From: CAYJFG01 sp964369405
GTDB taxonomy: Bacteria > Bacillota > Clostridia > Oscillospirales > Acutalibacteraceae
Direction: 5' to 3'
DNA: 64,000 nt
NCBI GenBank assembly: GCA_964369405.1
Contig: CAYJGB010000002.1
Coordinates: 62,001-126,000, forward strand
Positions 44,464-53,700 of this stretch are shown here, one piece after another. The notes under the pieces were generated by a model, which saw nothing but the letters and a program-made list of their open reading frames with translations, made no database searches and was not told where the DNA came from. Made by a program: the position numbers and the translations under genes. How positions within the stretch are numbered: the stretch's first letter is position 1; each line of letters opens with the position of its first letter.

Positions 44464-45954
44464 TTATGCTAGTGTTCCTGGATGTACTTGTGAAACTTCA
44501 GACAATGTAACTACTCCATTAATGCTAATCCAAGCAACTACGCTAAGTGATAATGTTTCGTCGATATCAGTTGGCACAACAGCCACATAATTGTAACGTC
44601 CATCTTCATTCATAACATTATGTTCTTTAATATTAGCATTTGCGTTAGCTTCTTCATCTTGTAGGTATTGTTCAATTTCTATTTGTGCATCAATTAAATC
44701 ACCAGGATTTGTTGAACGATATACTCCGTAATCTACAGTGTCTCCAGCAGTAAATCCTGTTGCAAACATAGAATAATAAATTTTAGCTTTTTGAGTATCT
44801 TTATCAGTAGCAAAAGCTACAGAAGCTATAAACATACCTTTAGTTAATTTTTCTGTTTCACCCTCAAACACAGGAGAAACAATAGCATTATCATTTACAT
44901 AAAATGCATATTCTTTGCTAGTAGTAGCAGAAACAGTTTGGCTATTGATTTGCCAACCGATTACATTGTTAGGACCTGTATACACAGCTTTAGCTATTGT
45001 GCCATATCCAAATGTAGATGCTGTTTCTGTCCCAGATAAAATTTGTAAATCTGTAGGATCTGATGCAGTTACATTAAACATTTTGCCTGTTAATGTATAA
45101 GTAAATTCTGTGTCAACTGTTATATTTTCTAAATCTTCTACTTGGAAATCTGGCAAGTATTCATGATCTCTATATTGAGGTAAGTCAGTAGGTACTGTAG
45201 CACTTTGTCCACTTTCTACTTCTTGAGTAGATAATACATCACCTGTATTAGAATCAACAAATGTTACTGTAAATTTTTCTGTAACTGGTGGTGTGTAGTC
45301 TTCCCATGTGCCATTTCTATAGATTTTATCTGGTCCTTGGTAGATTAGATTTCCTGTTTGGTTACCATCACCACCAGAACCGTTGTTGAATATAATTCTA
45401 TTCATGCCAACTGTGTCAGCTGTGTCGAAAGTATAAGAATAAACATTTGTACCTTCAATATTTGTCGCATCGAAACCAGGCCACTCAAAAGGAGATGGAG
45501 AACCTTCAATCCAAAAATATGCTTTAACTACAGACCAATTATTTGTATTGTCAAAATAAATTGTGTCTCCTAAAGCTGTTTCATATGTAGGTGCTGGCTC
45601 AACTTCTACTTCAGTGTAAGTATTGTCAGTTGTGTTCAAAGTGAATTTAATTTTACCATTAAGGCTTGATGAGTAGTTTCCAGAGCTAGGCCATTGAGCA
45701 CCACCCCAGTTATTGAATTCGCAGAATTTAAACTGTCCACCTGTGAAGTTATCTACAGTAGCAACATAAATACCACTACCAGCTGGTTCTTCAGTCATTT
45801 CAACTGCATTGTTCCAATTCCAACCACAAAATTCTCCTATTATGCCCATTGTTTTCCCAGTTACAGCAGCACTTGAAGTTGTTATAATAGCCATAGAAAA
45901 AACTAATATAGTAGCTAAAACTAAACTGGAAATAATTGATACTTTTTTTAACAT
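44464..45954 (-). CDS. Secreted starch-binding protein (CBM26-type module), non-catalytic
   Basis: 496 residues. Residues 1-29 are a signal peptide ending in TTSSAA. The first module (about 30-118: GIIGEFCGWNWNNAVEM, GGQFKFCEFNNWGGAQWP) resembles SusE/SusF- or CBM20-like starch binding folds; the second (about 125-218: IYFDNTNNWSVVKAYFWIEG, WPGFDA, FNNGSGGDGNQTG) matches CBM26. A linker repeat (about 225-290, TVTFVDSNTGDVLSTQEVES) and a long C-terminal region (300-496) follow, in which no catalytic domain and no sorting motif is visible. It probably binds starch outside the cell. A GGGGGAG ribosome site precedes ATG 45954. The 41-residue peptide gene follows. Confidence 0.78.
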   Translation of the reverse strand: MLKKVSIISSLVLATILVFSMAIITTSSAAVTGKTMGIIGEFCGWNWNNAVEMTEEPAGSGIYVATVDNFTGGQFKFCEFNNWGGAQWPSSGNYSSSLNGKIKFTLNTTDNTYTEVEVEPAPTYETALGDTIYFDNTNNWSVVKAYFWIEGSPSPFEWPGFDATNIEGTNVYSYTFDTADTVGMNRIIFNNGSGGDGNQTGNLIYQGPDKIYRNGTWEDYTPPVTEKFTVTFVDSNTGDVLSTQEVESGQSATVPTDLPQYRDHEYLPDFQVEDLENITVDTEFTYTLTGKMFNVTASDPTDLQILSGTETASTFGYGTIAKAVYTGPNNVIGWQINSQTVSATTSKEYAFYVNDNAIVSPVFEGETEKLTKGMFIASVAFATDKDTQKAKIYYSMFATGFTAGDTVDYGVYRSTNPGDLIDAQIEIEQYLQDEEANANANIKEHNVMNEDGRYNYVAVVPTDIDETLSLSVVAWISINGVVTLSEVSQVHPGTLA

Positions 45955-46299
45955 TTTTTTCTCCCCCTGAAAATAATTTTTTGTTTACGATAAAACTATG
46001 TTCATAGTCTATTCACATTTAAATTATAATACATTTTTTTGAAAATGTAAAGTGTTTTTTGTGATAATTTTACATTTTAATTTATTGTTTTTAACTTATT
46101 ACATATATTTATAATATTTAATACTTAGAACAAGAATATTTTTGTTACAGGCTTTGTCCTGCGATTTCAAAAAATGAGCATTTTAAATAATTTAATATAT
46201 AATTTCGACTTAATTTTATTTATATTTGGTAATTTTTATCAATCTAAAGATTTCTATTTTTAAATCAAAACTTTACTTATTACATTTTTGTTAATTTAT
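45955..46299. other. AT-rich intergenic region, no gene seen
   Basis: This stretch between divergent genes holds many A/T runs. It must carry the promoter of the starch-binding gene, which I could not place with confidence. No open frame of note and no large inverted repeat was seen. Confidence 0.6.
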
Positions 46300-46328
46300 T
46301 TGACTTTTTCTTAAATTTGAGCGATAAT
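46300..46328 (+). promoter_or_regulatory. Promoter of the aconitase-isocitrate dehydrogenase operon
   Basis: TTGACT (46300-46305), N17, GATAAT (46323-46328); leader about 65 bases. Confidence 0.72.
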
Positions 46329-46399
46329 ATGAATGTTAAAAAAATAACATTATACTATTGTTGTTTTATTCTAATTTATTTTAAAGGAGGAGATTATCA

Positions 46400-48331
46400 A
46401 TGGGCTTAACAATTGCACAAAAGATAATCAAAAATCATTTACTTAGTGGGGAAATGATTGTTGGAACTGATGTTGGTCTTAAAATTGACCAAACATTAAC
46501 TCAAGATGCTACAGGTACTATGGCTTATCTTGAATTTGAGGCTATGGGTGTTCCACGTGTTAAAACAGAAAAAAGTGTCGCTTATATTGACCACAACACT
46601 TTACAAACTGGATTTGAAAATGCAGATGACCATAGATTTATTCAATCTATTGCTAAAAAACATGGTATATTTTTTTCAAGACCTGGCAACGGAATTTGTC
46701 ATCAAGTGCATTTAGAGCGCTTTGGTAAACCAGGTAAAACTTTAATAGGTTCAGATAGTCACACTCCTACTGGTGGTGGAATCGGTATGCTTGCTATGGG
46801 GGCTGGTGGTCTTGATGTTGCTGTTGCTATGGGTGGTGGAGCATATTATATCTCTATGCCTAAAATGGTTAAAGTTAATCTTACTGGCAAATTAGCTCCT
46901 TGGGTATCTGCTAAAGATGTTATTTTAGAAGTTCTAAAAATTATGTCTGTTAAAGGTGGAGTTGGTAAAATCGTGGAATATTCTGGAGAGGGTATTAAAT
47001 CTCTTAGTGTTCCTGAACGTGCTACTATTACCAACATGGGTGCAGAGCTAGGTGCTACTACTTCAATATTCCCTTCAGATGAAATTACTAGAGAGTTTTT
47101 GAAAGCTCAAAATAGAGAAGACGACTGGTGTGAGCTTTCTTCTGATAGCGATGCTGAGTATGACGAAGTTATTGATATTGATTTATCAAAACTTGTGCCA
47201 ATGGCAGCATGTCCTCACAGCCCTGATAACATTAAAAGTATTGAGCAAATTGGCACTTTACCAGTAGACCAAGTTTGTATTGGTTCTTGTACAAATTCAT
47301 CTTATTTAGATTTAATGAAAGTTGCTACAATACTTAAAGGTAAAACTGTTGCAGAGGGCGTTAGTTTATCAATTGCACCAGGTTCTAAACAAGTTTATAA
47401 TATGTTAGCTTTAAATGGTGCATTAGGCGATTTAATTGCATCTGGTGCTAGAATTTTAGAATGTGCTTGTGGTCCATGTATTGGTATGGGTCAATCACCT
47501 AATTCAAATGGTGTATCATTAAGAACATTTAACAGAAACTTTGAGGGTAGAAGTGGTACTGCTGATGGAAAAATTTACTTAGTTAGCCCAGAAACAGCAG
47601 CAATTTCAGCACTTACAGGTGTGTTTACAGATGCAAGAACTATTGGTGATGATGTTGCTATCGAAATGCCAAAAGCATTTTTAATAAACGATAATATGGT
47701 AGCAGACCCAGCGCCAGTAGAAGAAATGGACAACATAGAGATTTTAAGAGGTCCAAACATTAAACCTTTCCCAACAACAAGCCCATTAGCAGATAATATA
47801 GATGCTCCATGTGCATTAAAAGTAGGCGATAACATAACTACAGACCATATAATGCCAGCAGGTGCAAAAATATTACCACTTCGCTCAAATATACCAGCAA
47901 TTTCAAATCACTGCTTTACAGTATGCGACAAAGATTTTCCTAAGCGTGCTAAAGAGATGAAACAAAGCATAATTGTAGGTGGAGCAAACTATGGACAAGG
48001 TTCTTCAAGAGAACACGCAGCTTTAGCACCATTATACTTAGGTGTAAAAGCAGTTTTAGTTAAGAGTTTTGCACGTATTCACAGAAGTAATTTGATAAAT
48101 GCAGGTATTTTACCTTTAACATTTGTAAATGAAAGTGATTATGAATTAATAGCACAAGGTGATGATGTATCTTTACCAAATGTAAAAGATTGTGTAGAAA
48201 AAGGTTTAGATATAGTTATTAAAAACAACACAACAGGTAAGGAAATAATCACAAAATGTGAATTAACAGACAGAACAAAAGCAATAATTTTAGCAGGTGG
48301 CTTATTAAACTATACTAAAGAAAATTCTTAA
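46400..48331 (+). CDS. acn: Aconitate hydratase
   Basis: 643 residues. It isomerises citrate to isocitrate with a [4Fe-4S] cluster held by Cys297 (IGSCTNSS), Cys357 and Cys360 (ACGPCIGMGQ). Substrate-site motifs are GSDSHTPTGGGIGMLA, and in the swivelling domain GDNITTDHIMPAGAKILPLR and GGANYGQGSSREHAAL. The size fits the short bacterial/archaeal aconitase type rather than AcnA (about 890 residues). A homoaconitase role is less likely because isocitrate dehydrogenase follows. GGAGG precedes ATG 46400. No citrate synthase is in the window; the pair likely supplies 2-oxoglutarate for glutamate. Confidence 0.93.
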   Translation: MGLTIAQKIIKNHLLSGEMIVGTDVGLKIDQTLTQDATGTMAYLEFEAMGVPRVKTEKSVAYIDHNTLQTGFENADDHRFIQSIAKKHGIFFSRPGNGICHQVHLERFGKPGKTLIGSDSHTPTGGGIGMLAMGAGGLDVAVAMGGGAYYISMPKMVKVNLTGKLAPWVSAKDVILEVLKIMSVKGGVGKIVEYSGEGIKSLSVPERATITNMGAELGATTSIFPSDEITREFLKAQNREDDWCELSSDSDAEYDEVIDIDLSKLVPMAACPHSPDNIKSIEQIGTLPVDQVCIGSCTNSSYLDLMKVATILKGKTVAEGVSLSIAPGSKQVYNMLALNGALGDLIASGARILECACGPCIGMGQSPNSNGVSLRTFNRNFEGRSGTADGKIYLVSPETAAISALTGVFTDARTIGDDVAIEMPKAFLINDNMVADPAPVEEMDNIEILRGPNIKPFPTTSPLADNIDAPCALKVGDNITTDHIMPAGAKILPLRSNIPAISNHCFTVCDKDFPKRAKEMKQSIIVGGANYGQGSSREHAALAPLYLGVKAVLVKSFARIHRSNLINAGILPLTFVNESDYELIAQGDDVSLPNVKDCVEKGLDIVIKNNTTGKEIITKCELTDRTKAIILAGGLLNYTKENS

Positions 48332-48378
48332 TTTAGTATAGTTAAATAAATAAAATTTTATAGGAGTGACTAAAGCGT

Positions 48379-49590
48379 ATGGCAGAAAAAATTATAATGA
48401 AAACCCCTCTAGTTGAGATGGACGGCGACGAAATGACAAGAATTATATGGAAAATGATAAAAGATATTTTATTAAACCCATATATTGATTTAAAAACAGA
48501 GTACTATGATTTAGGTCTTGAGTATAGAAATCAAACTGATGACAAAGTAACTTTTGATAGTGCTTATGCAACTAAAAAATATGGCGTTGCTGTAAAGTGT
48601 GCAACTATAACTCCAAATGCTGAACGTATGACAGAGTATGATTTAAAAGAAATGTGGAAGTCACCAAACGGAACAATCCGTGCTATTTTAGACGGTACAG
48701 TATTTAGAACACCAATTTTAGTAGATGGTATAGTACCATTTATCCCATCATGGACAAAACCAATTTGTATAGCACGTCATGCTTATGGCGATGTTTATAA
48801 AAATGCAGAGATGGTAGTAAAAGGTGGAAGCAAAGCAGAATTATGTGTAACTGATGAAAACGGTAACGAACAAAGAGAACTAATACATGAATATGTAGGA
48901 GATGGTATATTACAAGGTATACATAACTTAGATGTAAGTATCGAGAGTTTCGCACGTTCATGCTTAAACTATGGATTAGACACTAAGCAAGATGTTTGGT
49001 TTGCAACTAAAGATACAATTAGTAAAAAATACGACCATAGATTTAAAGATATATTTAACGAAATATTTGAAAACGAGTACAAAGAAAAATATGAAGCAGC
49101 TGGAATTGAGTATTTCTATACATTGATTGATGACGCAGTTGCAAGAGTAATACGTTCAGACGGTGGATACATTTGGGCTTGTAAAAACTATGATGGTGAT
49201 GTAATGTCAGATATGATAGCAACAGCATTTGGTAGTTTAGCAATGATGACAAGTGTGTTAGTATCACCAGAGGGTGTGTACGAATATGAAGCAGCACACG
49301 GAACAGTACAAAGACATTATTACAAACACTTAAAAGGTGGAGAAACATCAACAAATAGTGTAGCAACATTATTCGCATGGACAGGAGCTCTAAGAAAAAG
49401 AGGAGAGCTTGATAACACACCTGAATTATGTGATTTTGCAGACAAATTAGAAAAAGCAACTGTTAAAACAATTGAAGAAGGCGTTATGACAGGCGATTTA
49501 TACTTATTATCAACTCTTGAAGATAAAAAGAAAGTAAATACAGAAGAATTCTTGATTGAAGTTAACAAAAGATTAGTAGCAATGCTATAA
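48379..49590 (+). CDS. icd: NADP-dependent isocitrate dehydrogenase (eukaryote-like type)
   Basis: 403 residues of the homodimeric subfamily II type: VEMDGDEMTRIIWKMIK at the N-terminus, KSPNGTIRAILDGTVFRTPI (isocitrate-binding Ser and Arg), CKNYDGDVMSDMIA (metal Asp), and AAHGTVQRHYYKH (NADP-binding). The enzyme oxidises isocitrate to 2-oxoglutarate and makes NADPH. This form differs from the typical E. coli-type Icd; it is shared by eukaryotes and some bacteria. It is 48 bases after acn with AGGAG before ATG 48379. Confidence 0.95.
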   Translation: MAEKIIMKTPLVEMDGDEMTRIIWKMIKDILLNPYIDLKTEYYDLGLEYRNQTDDKVTFDSAYATKKYGVAVKCATITPNAERMTEYDLKEMWKSPNGTIRAILDGTVFRTPILVDGIVPFIPSWTKPICIARHAYGDVYKNAEMVVKGGSKAELCVTDENGNEQRELIHEYVGDGILQGIHNLDVSIESFARSCLNYGLDTKQDVWFATKDTISKKYDHRFKDIFNEIFENEYKEKYEAAGIEYFYTLIDDAVARVIRSDGGYIWACKNYDGDVMSDMIATAFGSLAMMTSVLVSPEGVYEYEAAHGTVQRHYYKHLKGGETSTNSVATLFAWTGALRKRGELDNTPELCDFADKLEKATVKTIEEGVMTGDLYLLSTLEDKKKVNTEEFLIEVNKRLVAML

Positions 49591-49610
49591 TTGTAGAAAT
49601 AACTATAAAA

Positions 49611-49653
49611 TTAATCTAACAGAGTGCTATAAAAATTCACTCTGTTAGATTAA
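49611..49653. repeat. Perfect 16-bp inverted repeat after icd
   Basis: TTAATCTAACAGAGTG (49611-49626) and its complement (49638-49653) around an 11-base loop. No T tract follows on either strand, so it may stabilise mRNA 3' ends or act as a weak terminator. Confidence 0.75.
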
Positions 49654-49710
49654 AGTATAAATAATATAAAGGCTATAATATAAAAATTTATTGATTTTAT
49701 ATTATTTATA

Positions 49711-49728
49711 TATTGTATCGATATAATA
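49711..49728. promoter_or_regulatory. Palindrome overlapping the rex -10 box
   Basis: TATTGTATCGATATAATA is an 18-base palindrome with one mismatched pair; the TATAAT at 49722-49727 lies within it. Rex binds redox operators of the type TTGTTAANNNNTTAACAA, so this could be an autoregulatory site, but the match is partial and I see no good -35. Confidence 0.35.
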
Positions 49729-49749
49729 TTAATTGGAAGGATAATATAT

Positions 49750-50400
49750 ATGTCTAAAAGAGAAAATATATCAATGTCAGTTATCAGAAGATTACCACGT
49801 TACTACAGGTTTTTATCAGAGCTTAAAGAAACAGGAGTAGTAAGAATATCTTCTAAAGAATTAGCTAATAAAATGAACTTAACAGCATCACAAATAAGAC
49901 AAGATTTTAATTGTTTTGGTGGTTTTGGTCAACAAGGCTATGGGTATAGTGTAGAACAATTACATGATGAAATAATCAACATATTAGGGCTTAAAAGTGC
50001 TTATAAAGCTATTTTAATAGGTGTAGGTAATTTAGGTAGAGCAGTTGCTATGCATATGTCTTTTGAAAAAAGAGGTTTTGAGTTAGTTGGAATTTTTGAT
50101 AACAACCCTAATATTATTGGAACAAGACTAAAGGAAATACCAGTAGAAGATGTTAAAAATTTAGTTAAATTTTGCAAATTAAACAAACCAGAAGTTGCTA
50201 TACTTTGTATTCCTAGAGAAGCAGTAAGCGATATAGCTGAGAAGTTACATAATGTAGGTATAAAGAATTTTTGGAATTTTAGCCACTATGATTTAAACTT
50301 AAAATATAAAGATGTAGTAGTAGAAAATGTACATATGTCAGATAGTTTAATGACACTTTGTTATAGTATTACAGAGAAAAACCAAAGCGAAGTTGATTAA
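49750..50400 (+). CDS. rex: Redox-sensing transcriptional repressor Rex
   Basis: 216 residues. An N-terminal winged helix (ISMSVIRRLPRYYRFLSELKE, SKELANKMNLTASQIRQDFNCF) and a C-terminal Rossmann domain (AILIGVGNLGRAVAMH) for NADH. Rex binds DNA when NAD dominates and releases it as NADH rises; it controls fermentation genes in Clostridia. ATG 49750 follows GGAAGGA. Upstream are acn and icd, but these lie behind the inverted repeat at 49611, so rex is probably independently transcribed. Confidence 0.97.
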   Translation: MSKRENISMSVIRRLPRYYRFLSELKETGVVRISSKELANKMNLTASQIRQDFNCFGGFGQQGYGYSVEQLHDEIINILGLKSAYKAILIGVGNLGRAVAMHMSFEKRGFELVGIFDNNPNIIGTRLKEIPVEDVKNLVKFCKLNKPEVAILCIPREAVSDIAEKLHNVGIKNFWNFSHYDLNLKYKDVVVENVHMSDSLMTLCYSITEKNQSEVD

Positions 50401-50442
50401 TTATTTTATGTTCATAATATAATAAGTTATATATTTTATGAG

Positions 50443-50478
50443 GCTGTCACAAATGAGTAAAATCATCTGTGATAGCCC
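50443..50478. repeat. Dispersed palindromic hairpin, inverse copy of 41081
   Basis: GGCTGTCACAAATGA (50443-50457) pairs with TCATCTGTGATAGCC (50464-50478) with two imperfect pairs. The reverse complement is almost the same as 41081-41118. It lies 42 bases after rex and may also end its transcript, though no clear T tract follows. Confidence 0.75.
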
Positions 50479-50575
50479 CTTCCCTATAAATCAAACTATA
50501 AAAGGGTAATTTTTTCTCTATTGGGGAATAATTCACCTTCAAAAAAATCGCTCTACACTTAACACTCAAAATAAA

Positions 50576-50612
50576 GACCTTGAGGTTTCACCTCAAACAC
50601 CACAATTTTTTG
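50576..50612 (-). repeat. Dispersed repeat with coding remnant (VVFEVKPQGL), copy 2
   Basis: On the minus strand this reads FFQKIVVFEVKPQGLYFEC and a stop. It has the same GACCTTGAGG...CCTCAA core as 41154-41190. The gene-free span 50401-50730 holds only this, the hairpin at 50443 and the terminator at 50669. Confidence 0.6.
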
Positions 50613-50668
50613 AAAAAAATTGAGTAAAACTTTTGAGTTGTCACGATTTGAGTTAGTTAATATCTAGT

Positions 50669-50703
50669 AAAACACCGACGATTTTTCTCGTCGGTGTTTT
50701 TTA
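50669..50703. terminator. Bidirectional terminator
   Basis: Stem AAAACACCGACGA / TCGTCGGTGTTTT (50669-50681 with 50688-50700), TTTTTC loop, with T tracts on both strands. It ends the large surface protein gene on the minus strand. Confidence 0.9.
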
Positions 50704-50730
50704 GTCTAATAATATTTATAATTTACCTTA

Positions 50731-53700
50731 TTAGTTATCTTTGCGTTTTTTACTAACCATTAATACTACTGTTACAAATGATAATATTAACAATACTGTA
50801 AATATATATATTGGGAAATTATCTCCTGTACTTGGTGTGTTTGTTTGCGACTTATCTGTAGGATTAGTATCTATTGTTGTGTTAGTTGTTGGTTGTGTTA
50901 CTGGGTCTGTTGTTGGCTCAGTCGGTTGTGTAGGCTCTTGTGCTGCCTCTTTAAATGATACTGTTATTATCATATCACTTTTTACATTTTCTACTGTGTA
51001 ACTGTTATTTTGAGTTTCTACCTCTTCCCCATTTAGTACAACTTTGTCAACTTCGTATCCGTCATCAGGTATAAATTTAAACTCTTTATCTTCACCCTCT
51101 GACACCACTACATCTCCACTAGGAGTTATTTCTCCATTATCGCTTGAATGTGCTACAATATTATAATTATTATGCGATACTACTGCTACTATATGTGTAT
51201 CTTCTTGAATACCATTTAAAATTAAATTCAAGTCATTTGGTGTTTCCATTCCATAGTTTTTCATATTGCTTTCTGTAATTTCTTCTCCATTTACAATCCA
51301 TTTTTTAACAACTGGAGTTCCATTATCATTTGCAAAGGTTCTAAGTAGAATTTCTTCATCATTATGTACCTTATCATACATTCTAAACATACCTGAACTA
51401 TCTGAATTTCCAATAATCATATTATTATCATCAGTATTACCATTACTATCTAATACTTCATAAGTTATATTATGTATAGATAACCCTTTTACATTAAGTA
51501 TTGAATCTTTAAATACTGGACTGTATTTTGATAAAAAGTCTCCAACTACCTCATGGTTTTCAGTAAAATTAGTTGAATTATAATAGCCGTCTGAACGTCT
51601 GCTAAGTTCTAATTTAAAGATATTCTCATACCCATCTTCTACACTACCATATAGTGGGTTATTTATTGTTTCACTTAAAGTTATAATTCCTTGTGGTGTA
51701 TATTCTTTAATATTTTCAATTTCATCACTATATACTGGTGCAAAAACATCAACAGATTTTCTTAGTACTATAGTTTCGCCCTCACAAATTATTTTGCCGT
51801 TTTCAAAAGCTTTAATCATATATTCACCTGGCATCAAAGTTAGTTTACTTAAATCTTCAACACCATCTTGTGATATTGGTTTATGTGAGTATGACGCTCC
51901 ATCTTTTAGATAAGCTTTTAACATAACGCTAGATGGGTCTGGTGTAGGGATTGTTTCTGGGTCTTCTGGAATTACAATCGGGTTAATTATATCTTCATAA
52001 TAATATAAAGCTTCTAAATTATCAAATAAATAATGCTCAGTAGATGGCTTAGAAACTGTAAAGATTATTTCATTACTAACACTTTCTGCTAAATTACCAG
52101 TATGTATTACTGATGCAAAAACCTTATATTTTCCATCAACTTCAAGACCTGCATCTTCTAAATTAATAGCTATATTTGCATTTCCATTTTCATCAGTTTT
52201 AACATCTACTGTTTCTATTAATGTGCCTGTATCTTCACTATTATCACTAACGATAGAAAATCTTACTGTTGCATTTGATATAAGAGTGCTATCTAACTTA
52301 TCTTGAACTGTTGCAGTTACGTTTATCGAGTCGTTTAACTCTATACTATCACCATCAGAAAAGTTATTTGCTACAAGTGATACACTAGTATCTACTAAAG
52401 GTTTTACTGTTAGTGTTGCGTTGTCTGATAAAACACTTGATGGATTAGAGCTAAGAATATTTATTATCGCACATCTGTAAAGTGTGCCGTCTTCTTCTAT
52501 TGAATTTGCTTTAAATGTATAATCTTTGCTTGTAGCTCCATCAATATTTTCCCAGTTCAAGTCATTTGTAGATAATTTTTGCCATTGGTATCTTAATGTT
52601 TGACCAGCTATAGGGTCACTTACTGCATCAACAGAAAATGTTACATTATCATTTACATATGCCATTTGGTCTGTTGGGCTACTTATTATTTTAACTCCAG
52701 CAGTTTCACTATCTGCATATGTTTTTGCCGATGCAATATTGGAATAATACGACTCATCACCTTTAGTAACTGCCTTAATTGCAAAATCATACGTTGAATT
52801 TGGTGATAAATTACTTACTGTAAAATTTTCCTCTGTGATTACTTGGTCTTCAAATAATCTAAAATATTGATTGTTAACTACTCGATATATTTCATACTCT
52901 ACATCTTCTGGTGAATTAGGACCTTTTACCCAAGAAAGTTCTATACTCGATTCATCAACAGGTTGAGCAGACAATACAGGTGCTGTTAATTTTGACCTTA
53001 CACCTTCCACATAGTAACCAAGAACTGGAACAGTGTAACTATCACCTTTTGAATTTTTAAGTGTTTCGTCCCATCTTATAAACTGCCAACTAAAGCCATA
53101 ATCTTTAGATGCATAATCTGGAATTTGTCCAACTATCCCACCAAAAGTAAGTTCGCTTAAATCTGTTGTACTAGTTGTGTTTTCCCACTCTTGACCATAG
53201 CCACCACCAACTTTTACATGCCATATTTTAGCAGTAGCTTCACCATCTATACTATGAGATACTGTTTTAGCAGTTTGAGATTCTTTTCCTTTTGCGATTT
53301 CTTCTTCCATATGACCATTTCCATGACCTGTTTCGATAGGGTGTTCATTTGCTATATCTATAGGTTTAGAAATAGAATTTGGATTACGATAAGTAGTCGG
53401 GTCACCTGGTGTAGATGTTAAAATATCATCGCCTATAAGTGGATATTTACCAGCTGAGCTATCAGCTATAGCATTATATTCATCAATAGATATCATGCTA
53501 TATTTTTGAGAGTCTGGCACTTGTAGACTCATTTCTTGTTGGTTTCCGTTAGGTAGTGTTAATTTGTAATTGAATATTTGAACAGGAGTTGCAAGCATTA
53601 CTATTTGGTGGCTTTCTGCTTCGCCTGCTACAAAAGATGTAGTTGTACTATAAGTTTTTGTTTCTTCAAAATCCTTAGTCATCTTATCTGTATATGTAAC

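Noticed and set aside
45358..45573. Short plus-strand open frames opposite the starch-binding gene
   Set aside because: Shadow frames with no start signals and no conserved pattern.
46100..46180. Possible fourth copy of the VVEFE repeat near GGCTTTGTCCTGCGATTTC
   Set aside because: Neither strand gives the FEVKPQG peptide or the CCTCAA palindrome.
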